A stretch of 45,751 nucleotides of DNA from an uncultured Clostridia bacterium (GCA_944336475.1 CALVLD010000017.1:1-45751); one strand, 5' to 3'; shown: positions 17,191 through 25,897, numbered from the stretch's first letter. A program made the numbers and translations. The notes: generated by a model from the sequence alone, not told the origin.

Positions 17191-18267
17191 TTAAGCCCTC
17201 TTGTAGAAGGGGAGCTCGACGCGCTCGCACTCTATTGCACGACCTCTGACCTCAATGGCCCACCTGGCGTCCGCAGGAGCGTCGGCAGGCACGGTGGCCA
17301 TTGCATAGTTGCCGCCAAGAGCGGGAGCGGGGCCGCCGGATGTGGTGAAGCCGACCTTCTCACCGTTCATGAGAACGTCGCAGTGCTCGCGGGCGATACC
17401 CTTGCCGACCAGCTTGAGGCCGATGCGCATACGGGTCTTGGGCTGCATGAGGGGCTCCTTGCCTATGAAGTCTTTCTTAAACTTGATGGCAAAGTCAAGA
17501 CCGCACTCGACGGGATTCAGCTCTGCGGAGAGCTCATGGCCGTACAGGGGCATGGATGCCTCAAAGCGGAGGGTATCCCTTGCGCCGAGGCCGCAGGGCA
17601 GGAGGCCAAAGTCCTTGCCGGCAGCCATTATCGCGGCGTGGAGCTTAAGCCCATCCTCAGCCGCACAGTAGAGCTCAACGCCGTCCTCGCCGGTGTAGCC
17701 CGTGCGGGAAACAAGGCACTTGACGCCTGCAACAATGTTGTTCTCGGTGAAGGTGTAGTTCTTTGCGGGTATCTCGCCCTCATAGCCTGCGGCATTGAGT
17801 ATGTCAGCAAACCTGGGGCCCTGGAGGGCAAGTTGTGCCCAAAGAGGGCTCTCGTTGACAATCTTGACATCACCGAATGTGTGCGCCTGCATCCAGTCAA
17901 TATCCTTGGCGGTGTTTGCGGCATTCACCACGAGCATGTATCGATCATCCGCAAACTTGTAGATGAGAACATCATCCACTGCGCCGCCGTTGTCATAGCA
18001 CATTACGGCATAGCGGCAGCGGCCGGGGGTCATGGTCGTTATGTCGTTGGTGACCAGCTTCTGAATGTATTCAAAGGCGTCGCTGCCAAGCACGAATACC
18101 TCGCCCATGTGGGAGACGTCGAACAGACCGGCAGCCTTGCGAACGGCCATATGCTCGTCGATGATGGAGCTGTACTGCACGGGCAGCGCCCAACCGCCGA
18201 AATCGACCATCCTGCCGTTCAGAGCGATGTGTGCCTCATAAAGAGGGGTTTTTTTGAGCTCATCCAT
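17191..18267 (-). CDS. gcvT: Aminomethyltransferase (glycine cleavage T protein)
   Basis: 358 aa; releases ammonia from the H-protein intermediate and transfers the methylene group to tetrahydrofolate. Segments that identify it: KTPLYEAHIALNGRMVDFGGWALPVQY, FDVSHMGE, SRTGYTGEDGVELYC and GLGARDTLRFEASMPLYGHEL. First gene of the operon, 60 bp before gcvH. Upstream (18268-18360) a TATAAT (18334-18339, minus) is visible without a convincing -35 box. No tandem glycine-riboswitch architecture could be found in the ~100-nt leader, although such riboswitches are common ahead of gcvT in Bacillota. Confidence 0.97.
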   Translation of the reverse strand: MDELKKTPLYEAHIALNGRMVDFGGWALPVQYSSIIDEHMAVRKAAGLFDVSHMGEVFVLGSDAFEYIQKLVTNDITTMTPGRCRYAVMCYDNGGAVDDVLIYKFADDRYMLVVNAANTAKDIDWMQAHTFGDVKIVNESPLWAQLALQGPRFADILNAAGYEGEIPAKNYTFTENNIVAGVKCLVSRTGYTGEDGVELYCAAEDGLKLHAAIMAAGKDFGLLPCGLGARDTLRFEASMPLYGHELSAELNPVECGLDFAIKFKKDFIGKEPLMQPKTRMRIGLKLVGKGIAREHCDVLMNGEKVGFTTSGGPAPALGGNYAMATVPADAPADARWAIEVRGRAIECERVELPFYKRA

Positions 18268-18455
18268 AAATTAAACCATCCTTGCAGTTATTTTGCGCTT
18301 AATAAGTAGGCATGCCAATCGCACACCAAACGTATTATATAACTAAAGTACATCCGATAAAAGGGGAAAGGAGATATATATTTCACCGCAAATTTGTTGC
18401 ATATAACGGTACTTTTGCACATAGCATGTATTATAAAACTCATGGAGGACACGCT

Positions 18456-18743
18456 ATGAACGAAAACACTTCCGCAGTCCGAATGCGAACGCACTGCATA
18501 CACCTTGACAGCCGCAGAAATCTGAGCGTCACGGGTGTAAACGACGTAGGCAGCTTCAACGAAAGGGAGGTGGTGCTCTTCACCGAGGAAGGAGGACTTA
18601 CCATAGATGGCACGGGACTGCATATAACGAAGCTGAATCTGGAGGACGGTCAGGTGGTGATAGAGGGCGAGATATGTGCAATGGAGTACGATGACGTCCG
18701 TCCGCAGGAAAGGGGCTCATTCTTCTCAAGGGTGTTCCGCTGA
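18456..18743 (+). CDS. yabP: Sporulation protein YabP
   Basis: 95 aa, YabP family, found only in endospore formers; in Bacillus subtilis its partner gene yabQ is needed for cortex formation. The core DSRRNLSVTGVNDVGSFNEREVVLFTEEGGLTIDG is spread over residues 13-50, followed by a short beta-rich segment (LHITKLNLEDGQVVIEGEI). The ATG at 18456 is preceded by GGAGG; longer in-frame starts lie in the divergent promoter region and were rejected. Its TGA overlaps the yabQ ATG (TGATG). A sporulation sigma factor probably drives it, but no promoter could be assigned with confidence. Confidence 0.92.
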   Translation: MNENTSAVRMRTHCIHLDSRRNLSVTGVNDVGSFNEREVVLFTEEGGLTIDGTGLHITKLNLEDGQVVIEGEICAMEYDDVRPQERGSFFSRVFR

Positions 18744-19072
18744 TGAGAAATGCGCTGGGCGAGCTGCCTGTGTTTCTTGCCTGCATATACGGAGGAATGG
18801 TGATAGGCATGCTCGCATTTCTGCTCAGGCTCCCCAAAACGCTTGCCGACAGAAAGCGGCGCCGAATATCGGCGGCGCTTCGCATATTGTTTGCGGCGGT
18901 GGATATATCCATCTGTATAATGGGCTTTATCATAGCGGCCGCAACGCTCTATGCCGTAAACGGCATGGAATTAAGGATATATGCGTTGACCGGGCTGTTT
19001 ATAGGCGCAGCGGCGTCGGTAAGAGTGCTCGGAATGACATTACCTGCCCGGAGAAATGACGCATCCCATTGA
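18743..19072 (+). CDS. yabQ: Spore cortex biosynthesis protein YabQ
   Basis: 109 aa, an integral membrane protein with about four hydrophobic segments (VFLACIYGGMVIGMLAFLL, LRILFAAVDISICIMGF, IIAAATLYAV, LTGLFIGAAASV) separated by a basic KTLADRKRRR loop. YabQ of B. subtilis localises to the forespore outer membrane and is required for the cortex. Placement one base into the yabP stop codon is the usual yabPQ arrangement. In many genomes divIC follows; here rho follows from its own promoter. It is short for the family, but no frameshift is evident. Confidence 0.88.
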   Translation: MRNALGELPVFLACIYGGMVIGMLAFLLRLPKTLADRKRRRISAALRILFAAVDISICIMGFIIAAATLYAVNGMELRIYALTGLFIGAAASVRVLGMTLPARRNDASH

Positions 19073-19113
19073 GTTTTGCGACAAAATAAACATAAAAATG
19101 ACATTTTTACTGC

Positions 19114-19142
19114 TTGACAGGCTCAAAACGATGTGATATAAT
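19114..19142 (+). promoter_or_regulatory. Consensus sigma-A promoter of rho
   Basis: TTGACA (19114-19119), exactly 17 bp, TATAAT (19137-19142): a perfect match to consensus. Initiation near 19149 gives a leader of about 144 nt before the rho ATG. The leader contains a GCTGCC / GGCAGC hairpin at about 19208-19226. Confidence 0.88.
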
Positions 19143-19292
19143 CCCCCTGTCCTGATACTATGTGGGTATATTTCGCAAAAGCCAAGTGTACAATGTGATT
19201 ATTGTGACTGCTGCCGGTTTGGGCAGCTTGATGATATACGATAACGATTGTTACGAAAAAGCTGTGATTTTATCTTTGAAATAGGAGTTACT

Positions 19293-21209
19293 ATGACAAG
19301 AGAACTGTTAATGGAAAAGAGCCTGAGCAGCCTGCGTGAAATCGCAAAAGCACAGGGAGTCAAGTCTGTTACAAAGTACCGCAAAGCCGAGCTGATCGAT
19401 ATCATTATGAATGGCGGAGCTGTTCCGAGCGCATCTCCTGCGGAGGAGGAGAAAGCCTCTGCGGCAGCGGGGGTGGCCCCCGCCGCGGCTGCACAGGATG
19501 CCCCTGAGGAGCTTGAACCCACGGGAGCCGAACCTGCGTGCGAGCAGAGCGCAGAGCGAATGCCCACTACCCTTTACGACCGTGCGCCGAGGGTGAATCA
19601 GCCGGAGCATTCCGAGCGGCCCAGACAACAGGGCTACAACAGAAACTATTCCCCGAGGGGAGATTCTCAGAACGGCTACTCCCAGAGGGATGATTATTCC
19701 AGATCCCAACGGCAGGAGTATCGTGAGCGCAGCGGCAGGTACAATAACAATAATCAAACCCGTGACAGAGACGGCTACCAGAATAGAGACTATCAGCAGG
19801 GGCGCTACAATCAGGACGGCAGATATTACAACAACCGCGACGGCTATCAGCCCAATTATCAGAACAGACAGCAGGGGGATTATCCCTATCCTGCCCGCAG
19901 GGATGACGGATACGACAGGTCGTACAGTGCGCAGCCGGACGTTGGGGAGGATTACCGTGGCCGTGGCAGAGCCGATGGCTACTACAATTCCGAATACGGC
20001 ACTAGCAACCCTGCCGTACCCGAGATGCTCGAGGGCGGCGAGTGTGGGGATGCCGAGGGCGTGCTCGAGATAATGGGTGAGGGCTACGGCTTCCTCCGCT
20101 GTGATAACTACCTCCCGGGAAGTCGGGACGTCTACATATCTAACGCACAGATACGCCGCTTCCGTCTTAAAACGGGCGATTTGGTCACGGGCAAGACCCG
20201 TCCCACACGGGCATCGGACAAATACCTTGCGCTTCTCTACATAACCGCCGTAAACGGCTGCGAGCCCGATGTCGCCATCAACAGGCGTCCGTTTGAGGAG
20301 CTCGTTCCCATATTCCCGAATGAGCGCATGACATTGGAAAGCCCGAATGCCACCGGCAGCGAATCGCTTGCCATACGCCTTATCGACCTTATGGCGCCCA
20401 TAGGAAAGGGGCAGAGAGGAATGATTGTCAGCCAGCCCAAGGCAGGCAAGACCACTCTCCTGAAAAACATTGCCAACGGCATTGCAAACAACTATCCGGA
20501 CGTCCACCTCATAGTCCTGCTCATCGACGAGCGGCCGGAGGAGGTGACCGATATGCAGAGGAGCATAAAGGGCGAGGTAGTCTATTCCACATTCGACGAG
20601 ATGCCCGACAGGCATTGCCGCGTTGCCGAGATGGTCATGGAGCGTTCCATGCGTCTGGTCGAGATGGGAAAGGATGTCGTGGTTCTCATGGATTCCATAA
20701 CCCGTCTTGCAAGGGCATACAATCTTACCATCACTCCCACCGGCAGGACGCTCTCCGGCGGTATGGATCCCGGCGCGCTGTATAAGCCCAAGCGTTTCTT
20801 CGGCGCAGCAAGGAATATCGAGGGCGGCGGCAGTCTCACGGTGATTGCTACTGCACTGGTGGAGACGGGCTCACGCATGGACGATATGGTGTATGAGGAG
20901 TTCAAGGGCACGGGTAACATGGAGATACATCTTGACCGTAAGCTGAGCGAAAAGCGCATTTTCCCGGCCATCGACATATACAAGTCCGGCACCCGCCGTG
21001 ATGAGCTCCTTCTCTCCAAGGATGAGCGCGAGGGGGTCAACACCGTCCGCAGGATGCTTTCCAACGGCAATCCGGGCGAGGTGACGGAGGAGGTCATTGC
21101 CATGCTCGAAAAGAGTGAAACCAACGAGGAATTCATTGCCTCCCTCAAGAGCTGGACCAATATGTACGAGAAAAAAGGCTATTCCGCAGGCAAGAGCTTC
21201 CTGAGGTAA
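19293..21209 (+). CDS. rho: Transcription termination factor Rho with long disordered insertion
   Basis: 638 aa, against ~420 for E. coli Rho. Order: N-terminal helix domain (1-40, SLSSLREIAKAQGVKSVTKYRKAELI), Ala/Glu-rich linker (45-95), a ~130-residue low-complexity stretch (about 105-235) dominated by Tyr, Arg, Asn, Gln, Asp and Gly, the RNA-binding OB fold (VLEIMGEGYGFLR), and the hexameric ATPase with Walker A SQPKAGKTT (Lys386), Walker B LIVLLIDERPEEVT and the Q/R-loop regions. The catalytic core is intact. The start at 19293 is preceded by TAGGAG; the upstream in-frame ATG lacks one. A strong terminator follows at 21226-21258. Confidence 0.96.
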   Translation: MTRELLMEKSLSSLREIAKAQGVKSVTKYRKAELIDIIMNGGAVPSASPAEEEKASAAAGVAPAAAAQDAPEELEPTGAEPACEQSAERMPTTLYDRAPRVNQPEHSERPRQQGYNRNYSPRGDSQNGYSQRDDYSRSQRQEYRERSGRYNNNNQTRDRDGYQNRDYQQGRYNQDGRYYNNRDGYQPNYQNRQQGDYPYPARRDDGYDRSYSAQPDVGEDYRGRGRADGYYNSEYGTSNPAVPEMLEGGECGDAEGVLEIMGEGYGFLRCDNYLPGSRDVYISNAQIRRFRLKTGDLVTGKTRPTRASDKYLALLYITAVNGCEPDVAINRRPFEELVPIFPNERMTLESPNATGSESLAIRLIDLMAPIGKGQRGMIVSQPKAGKTTLLKNIANGIANNYPDVHLIVLLIDERPEEVTDMQRSIKGEVVYSTFDEMPDRHCRVAEMVMERSMRLVEMGKDVVVLMDSITRLARAYNLTITPTGRTLSGGMDPGALYKPKRFFGAARNIEGGGSLTVIATALVETGSRMDDMVYEEFKGTGNMEIHLDRKLSEKRIFPAIDIYKSGTRRDELLLSKDEREGVNTVRRMLSNGNPGEVTEEVIAMLEKSETNEEFIASLKSWTNMYEKKGYSAGKSFLR

Positions 21210-21225
21210 AATGGCTTACAACATC

Positions 21226-21258
21226 ATCGGCAGAGGGTGCAAGCCTCTGCCGATTTTT
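21226..21258 (+). terminator. Rho-independent terminator after rho
   Basis: Perfect 11-bp stem ATCGGCAGAGG / CCTCTGCCGAT with a 7-nt loop, followed by TTTT. It begins 16 nt past the rho stop. Confidence 0.9.
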
Positions 21259-21377
21259 ACTGTATGCGGAAGCACCGCCGGCAAAAATCCCGAAAAGGGT
21301 GTAATGAACCGCATGCGGAATCGGTGTATTGAGGTGAAGGGCCTTCAAGTAATAGGGTAAAGGGGCGGAGCCGAGCT

Positions 21378-21938
21378 GTGGATGACGATATGATAATAGG
21401 GCTATATGAGGCCCGATCCGAGCAAGCGATATGCGAAACAGCCAAGAAATACGGCAGGTACTGTCACCGCATCGCATACGGCATACTGCGCAGTGATGAG
21501 GATGCCGAGGAATGTGTAAACGATACGTTCCTTCGGGCGTGGAATGCAATTCCCCCAAAGCATCCCGCCAGGCTGCAAACATTCCTCGGGAAGATCACGC
21601 GGAATCTGGCTCTTAACAGATGGGAGAAGCTGTCTGCCGAAAAGCGCGGAGCAGGGCAGGTGCCTGCGATACTCGACGAGCTTGAACAGTGCGTTCCGGC
21701 AGGCAAGGATACGGCGTATGCGGACGATGACATGGTGATCAGGGATGTTCTCGACCGTTTTCTGCGGGGCCTTCCGACGGAGACCCGAAGGATATTTGTT
21801 CGCAGATATTGGTATCTATGCTCCATAAAGGAGATCGCAGAGGAATGCGGCGTTTCCGAAAGCAAGGCGGCCGTTACCCTTTACCGCACCAGAGCAAAGC
21901 TCAAAACTATGTTGGAGAAAGAAGGTATAACATTATGA
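21378..21938 (+). CDS. ECF-type RNA polymerase sigma factor
   Basis: 186 aa with sigma region 2 (YCHRIAYGILRSDEDAEECVNDTFLRAWN, residues ~28-56) and region 4 (FLRGLPTETRRIFVRRYWYLCSIKEIAEECGVSESKAAVTLYRTRAKL), and the short linker typical of ECF factors. The start is a GTG at 21378 giving MDDDMIIGLYEARSEQAI; this N-terminus is characteristic of a clostridial ECF group, and AGGGGCGGAG lies upstream. The stop overlaps the next gene by four bases (ATGA). The downstream membrane protein is the likely anti-sigma factor. The signal sensed is unknown. Confidence 0.92.
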   Translation: MDDDMIIGLYEARSEQAICETAKKYGRYCHRIAYGILRSDEDAEECVNDTFLRAWNAIPPKHPARLQTFLGKITRNLALNRWEKLSAEKRGAGQVPAILDELEQCVPAGKDTAYADDDMVIRDVLDRFLRGLPTETRRIFVRRYWYLCSIKEIAEECGVSESKAAVTLYRTRAKLKTMLEKEGITL

Positions 21939-23395
21939 GCAGCAAGCGTCTTTTGGATATAATGGGCGAGATCGACGAAGGATTCATCGCCGAAGCGGCC
22001 CATGTAAAGAGGGCTCCGCACGGAAGAGCCGCTTGGGTCAAGTGGGGAGCGGTTGCAGCCTGCCTGGTTCTTTTGATCTCGGTATGCTTCGGTTCATTTG
22101 CGATCGTTGCAGAAGCGGAGGAATATAGGACGGCGGTGCAGTTCTTCAATGACCACGGTATGTCTGCGGATGGGCTGACCCGTGGGGAGATTAAGGCGGT
22201 CTATCGGGATATCACGACTGAATCTTTTACCTATTTCAGGACTTCCGAGGTGATACTGAACAGCATTTCGGATGACCGTGTGGATGGCTTTGAGATCGCA
22301 CAGGAGGCTCCCACCCCGGAGGATGTGGAAAACCTCTGGAACTATAAGAACTATGCCGGCGGATTTATCGGTACCGATCCGGAAGGCATACGCTACGAGC
22401 ACCGCTATGAATACACGATGGACGAGAGCCTGGGCTATGAAGTGTTCAACAGGAGCTTCATAGAAAAGTATGACGATGAAACACTGCTTTGGAGCGTCGC
22501 CGTATCGGAATTTGAGATAGATGATATTTGTGCGGTATCCGACGGCGTTATCGCATACGGCTGGCAGAGAAAAGGACCTGCCACATACGCATGGCTTGCA
22601 AAGGTCGGCTCGGACGGCGACCTCCTGTGGAAGCAAAGGCTCAATAACGGTTTTATAGACGAGTACATCGCAAAGGTGCTGGAGAATGCCGACGGCAGCT
22701 ATGCCGTGTTCAGCAGGGGAGACTTGAAATATTTCTGCCTGAATCAGTTCACGGAGGACGGCAGCCTGATGTACTTCTCAAAGACGGAGGTCGGCGACTG
22801 CGGCATTTGGAATGCTGCGAGGTCTGATGACGGCTACATAGTACAGCTTGACAAGAGCAGAATCGTGAAGGTGGATCACGAGGGAAACATCACGGAGGAG
22901 TTCTCCTATAGCGGAGATGATGAGCGCTATTATCTTACGGATATGATTGAGTACAATGGAAATATATACCTGTCCGCATATGCCGTGCCCAAACGCCCCG
23001 ATGATGACCAGAATGTGGGCGGCGGAGAGATTGCAGATATCATAGACTACCTGTATGACCCCGAAAACGGCATCGACGTCTGGGAGATCACGAGTGAAGA
23101 GCTGACGCCGCTTGTGAGGAATAACTATACCGCAGTATTACTGGTATGCGATCCGAACGGCGGCAGGCCGCATGAATTCTACTCTGTCCGAGGCTCCCTC
23201 GGCGGAAGCCTTTCCGTAAGCGATACGGGTATGCTTCTGTGGGACGTGGAGAGCATCATGACCACATTCTTCTCACCTGCGACAAGCGCCTTCTCAATAG
23301 GCGGCACGAGCTATGTGTTCAAGTATACATTCGACGATTCAGGCTGGCTTATCGGCCAGGAGACGACGGGAGAGATAACAAACTTCTACAGGTAA
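21935..23395 (+). CDS. Membrane-anchored protein, probable anti-sigma partner of the ECF factor
   Basis: 486 aa. A short cytoplasmic N-terminus (1-35, beginning MSSKRLLDIMGEIDEGFIAEA) is followed by one transmembrane segment (about 37-58, WGAVAACLVLLISVCFG) and a ~430-residue extracytoplasmic domain. That domain has repeated Asp/Gly-rich beta hairpins (SDGDLLWKQ, DHEGNITEEF, EDGSLMYFS), suggesting a propeller-like sensor. The layout matches clostridial proteins encoded directly after an ECF sigma gene and thought to hold it inactive. The start overlaps the sigma stop by four bases, arguing for coupled synthesis. Anti-sigma activity is inferred from context, not from a recognised zinc-binding anti-sigma motif. 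Confidence 0.75.
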   Translation: MSSKRLLDIMGEIDEGFIAEAAHVKRAPHGRAAWVKWGAVAACLVLLISVCFGSFAIVAEAEEYRTAVQFFNDHGMSADGLTRGEIKAVYRDITTESFTYFRTSEVILNSISDDRVDGFEIAQEAPTPEDVENLWNYKNYAGGFIGTDPEGIRYEHRYEYTMDESLGYEVFNRSFIEKYDDETLLWSVAVSEFEIDDICAVSDGVIAYGWQRKGPATYAWLAKVGSDGDLLWKQRLNNGFIDEYIAKVLENADGSYAVFSRGDLKYFCLNQFTEDGSLMYFSKTEVGDCGIWNAARSDDGYIVQLDKSRIVKVDHEGNITEEFSYSGDDERYYLTDMIEYNGNIYLSAYAVPKRPDDDQNVGGGEIADIIDYLYDPENGIDVWEITSEELTPLVRNNYTAVLLVCDPNGGRPHEFYSVRGSLGGSLSVSDTGMLLWDVESIMTTFFSPATSAFSIGGTSYVFKYTFDDSGWLIGQETTGEITNFYR

Positions 23396-23425
23396 GCGTC
23401 GTATACGGCGGAAACAAAACCTGTG

Positions 23426-23460
23426 GGGGGCAGCAGCACTGTCGGCTGCTGCCCCCTTTT
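23426..23460 (+). terminator. Rho-independent terminator of the sigma operon
   Basis: Perfect 12-bp stem GGGGGCAGCAGC / GCTGCTGCCCCC with a 7-nt loop and TTTT. It closes the ECF sigma/anti-sigma unit. Confidence 0.93.
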
Positions 23461-23519
23461 GCACAAAACTGAATGTGTGTCCCAACTCGTCGGCAGGCGG
23501 CTTGAAGAAGGAGCGCATC

Positions 23520-24479
23520 CTACCTCATGCGCAGACACATATATTCGCCGTCGATATTGGTATCACCGATATTGAAGTACCCGGGGCGGGTGAACATCTG
23601 CCTGAAGCCGTGCTGCTCACAGAGCCGTATGGCGGCGGCATCGTCGCTTCGAACCGTGGCGTCAAGTATGTGACATCCGCTTTGATACGCAAGATCGACC
23701 AGCCGGCTGAGGAGCATTCCGCCGATGCCGCAGTCCAGACGCTCACGGGCGACCGCAACAGAGACTTCTCCCCTGCGGCACGCCCTGTGCGGCAGGCACG
23801 CAAGGGAGGCGTTTGCAACTATCTCCCCGTCCTTCTTTGCAACGAGCATCAGAGAGCCGTCTCCCATGGCAGCGATAGACTCGGCCATGGCTTCAACAGA
23901 GAGGGGCATGCCCTTCGCCCCAAACGAGAGCCGATCCGTCCCTCCTTCCGCACAGCGGAGAAAGGCAAGTATGGCGCCGGCGTCTTCCGGCACGGCACGG
24001 GCTATTGTGACGCCCGTATCCCGAACGGGCCTGCGTATGTACATCCGTGACATATGCGGTTCGCCATTGCCCTGTACCATGCAGAAAAACTCCCAGCCGT
24101 AACGCTCGTAGAACAATGTATGATCCGTCAGCAGATACAGCGTATCTATGCCCTGCTTTTCCATGTCGCCGCACGCAAAATCGAGCAGTGCGCCTGCAAT
24201 GCCCCGGCAGCGCATATCCTCGTTAACGTAGAGCGCACAGACATTGGGGGCAAGCTCGCGCCTGTTGTGGAAGTCGTTTTCGATAACGCCCACGCCTCCT
24301 ATGATAACACCGTCCTGTACCGCAGCATACCACTGCGGAACGGGGGCGTCGCCCCGTATGCAGTCCGTTATGCTCTCGGCATACGCTTCAAGCGGTATCC
24401 CCCACTTGGAGTGGAACCACTGCGCCGTACGCTCCGCCATGTCGGGGCGGTCAGCTATGCGAATAATATCAAACCTCAT
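23520..24479 (-). CDS. Tandem GNAT-family N-acetyltransferase
   Basis: 319 aa with two GNAT domains. The first (1-~145) shows IGGVGVIENDF, the acetyl-CoA loop segment VNEDMRCRGIAGALLDFA, and LYERYGWEF. The second (~155-319) shows IVANASLACLPHRACRRGEVSVAVARERLDCGIGGMLLSRLVDLA and AIRLCEQHGFRQ; its pyrophosphate loop (RLDCGIGG) is less canonical. Both halves probably fold as GNATs, but only the first has a clean RxxGxA-type loop. Substrate unknown. It follows the MFS gene by 48 bp on the same strand, so the two may share a transcript. Confidence 0.85.
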   Translation of the reverse strand: MRFDIIRIADRPDMAERTAQWFHSKWGIPLEAYAESITDCIRGDAPVPQWYAAVQDGVIIGGVGVIENDFHNRRELAPNVCALYVNEDMRCRGIAGALLDFACGDMEKQGIDTLYLLTDHTLFYERYGWEFFCMVQGNGEPHMSRMYIRRPVRDTGVTIARAVPEDAGAILAFLRCAEGGTDRLSFGAKGMPLSVEAMAESIAAMGDGSLMLVAKKDGEIVANASLACLPHRACRRGEVSVAVARERLDCGIGGMLLSRLVDLAYQSGCHILDATVRSDDAAAIRLCEQHGFRQMFTRPGYFNIGDTNIDGEYMCLRMR

Positions 24480-24527
24480 ACCATCAAACCTAAGTTTATC
24501 TCGAAAGTTGGTCTCAGTAGGGAAAAA

Positions 24528-25694
24528 TCAAGCCTTGCGCCTCTGTATACGGTTGAGCTTTTCGGTCGTTACGACGGTCAGAAGCCCAAAGAACAGCAGG
24601 AAGAACGGGTATATCCTTATGTCGATATTCCTTGCGATAAGCCCGAACAGCGGCGGCATGCACGCCGAGCCAATGTGTGCAAACGCCATCTGTATCCCTA
24701 CCAGCGCCTGGGAGTTCTCACTGCCGAAGTTAACCGGTGTGGAGTGGATTATGGAGGGGTATATGGGGGCACAGCCGCAGCCTATGAGTATAAGCGCTGC
24801 GAGCGCAAGCTGATGCACGCCCACGGGTATCAGCAGGAGCAGTATGCCGAACAGTATCACCCCAAGGCCGATGCGTACCATGTTCCTGTCACCGACCCTG
24901 CCTGCAACAAAGCCGCTCAAGAACCTTCCGCCGGTTATGCCTATGTAGAACATGGAGGCGTATCCGGCTGCGACCTCTTTCGATACGCCCTTTGCAAGCA
25001 CGAAATAGCTGCTTGCCCACATGCCTGCGGTAGCCTCGAGTGCGGCGTAACCGAGGAATGCAATGAGTATATGGATTGCGCCCCTTATGCGAACAATGTC
25101 AGAGAGCCTGTGAATACGCCTGTCCTTCGCAGCTTCGGCCGAGGAGCTGCGTCCTTTCCATATAGGAAGGGATATGAACAGGAACACTGTGAGTATTATC
25201 TGTATGAGGGCAATGCACCTGTATCCGCCCTGCCAGCCCATGCCGCCCGTGAGATATGCCCCCATTACGTAGGGCCCTACTGCGGCGCCTACACCCCAGA
25301 AGCAGTGGAGCCAGTTCATATGGCGTGCGGAGTAGTGCAGCGCCACATAGTTGTTCAGCGCCGCATCGACCGAACCGGCGCCAAGACCGTATGGCACGGC
25401 TATGAGGCAAAGGTCAATAAAGCCCTCCGCAACGGAAAATCCGAACAGCGCCGCAGCCGTGAGCAAAACGCTCAGCGCAGTGACAAGCCCCGTGCCGAGC
25501 TTTTTGTTCACCCACTCGGACATAAGGCTTGAGATGATAGTACACACCGATATGGTAAATGAGATTATCCCCGCATAGGAAAGCGGAACGCCCAGCTCCG
25601 CATGCATCACGGGCCATGCAGAGCCCAGCAGCGAGTCGGGCAGACCAAGGCTGATGAATGCAACATAGATCATGCACAGCAGCAGATGAACCAT
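24528..25694 (-). CDS. Major facilitator superfamily transporter
   Basis: 388 aa with about twelve hydrophobic helices. The N-terminal half begins VHLLLCMIYVAFISLGLPDSLLGSAWP; the loop SEWVNKKLGTGLVTALSVLLTAAAL and the mid-protein VAGRVGDRNMVRIGLGVILFGI are MFS loop 2/8-type motifs. The GLPDSLLGSAWP start resembles the sugar/unknown-substrate MFS branch common in Clostridia. The ATG at 25694 is preceded by GGAGGGGG; the open frame extends 50 codons further without a ribosome-binding site and that extension is not hydrophobic. Substrate cannot be inferred. It is divergent from vanR. Confidence 0.88.
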   Translation of the reverse strand: MVHLLLCMIYVAFISLGLPDSLLGSAWPVMHAELGVPLSYAGIISFTISVCTIISSLMSEWVNKKLGTGLVTALSVLLTAAALFGFSVAEGFIDLCLIAVPYGLGAGSVDAALNNYVALHYSARHMNWLHCFWGVGAAVGPYVMGAYLTGGMGWQGGYRCIALIQIILTVFLFISLPIWKGRSSSAEAAKDRRIHRLSDIVRIRGAIHILIAFLGYAALEATAGMWASSYFVLAKGVSKEVAAGYASMFYIGITGGRFLSGFVAGRVGDRNMVRIGLGVILFGILLLLIPVGVHQLALAALILIGCGCAPIYPSIIHSTPVNFGSENSQALVGIQMAFAHIGSACMPPLFGLIARNIDIRIYPFFLLFFGLLTVVTTEKLNRIQRRKA

Positions 25695-25867
25695 AACGCC
25701 CCCTCCGCATAGTTTTGCCAGGCAGTAAGGATACAACGGATAGTCGGTATAATCAAGGGGAAAGACAAAAAACATAAAGTTTTGGAGAGATGACCCGCGC
25801 AAGCCCTGCAAATTTACGGTTGCTGAAAAGAGCTCCCTGCCCAAGCGTTTTATTTGCCGACAGGCTG

Positions 25868-25876
25868 TGGTATAAT
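25868..25876 (+). promoter_or_regulatory. Extended -10 promoter ahead of vanR-vanS
   Basis: TGGTATAAT, an extended -10 box with perfect TATAAT at 25871-25876. No good -35 box sits at the right distance (TTTTAT or similar at 25848-25853). It lies about 180 bp upstream of vanR within the 363-bp gap between the MFS gene and vanR. No VanR-box-like repeat was seen here, in contrast to the promoter before vanW. Confidence 0.5.
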
Positions 25877-25897
25877 GAGTAAAATACGCCGTCAGAG

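Noticed and set aside
18268..18455. Glycine riboswitch before gcvT
   Set aside because: Too little leader and no aptamer-like conserved blocks seen; kept only as a finding about its absence.
19308..20615. 435-aa minus-strand frame opposite rho
   Set aside because: Its hydrophobic Ile/Val-rich stretch is the complement of the Asp/Asn/Tyr-rich Rho insertion, not a real membrane protein.
21211..21360. 49-aa frame immediately after the rho stop
   Set aside because: It runs straight through the rho terminator hairpin and has no ribosome-binding site of its own.
24054..25532. 492-aa open frame on the plus strand opposite the GNAT and MFS genes
   Set aside because: Runs across two real genes and their intergenic gap, composition is shadow-like, no family resemblance.
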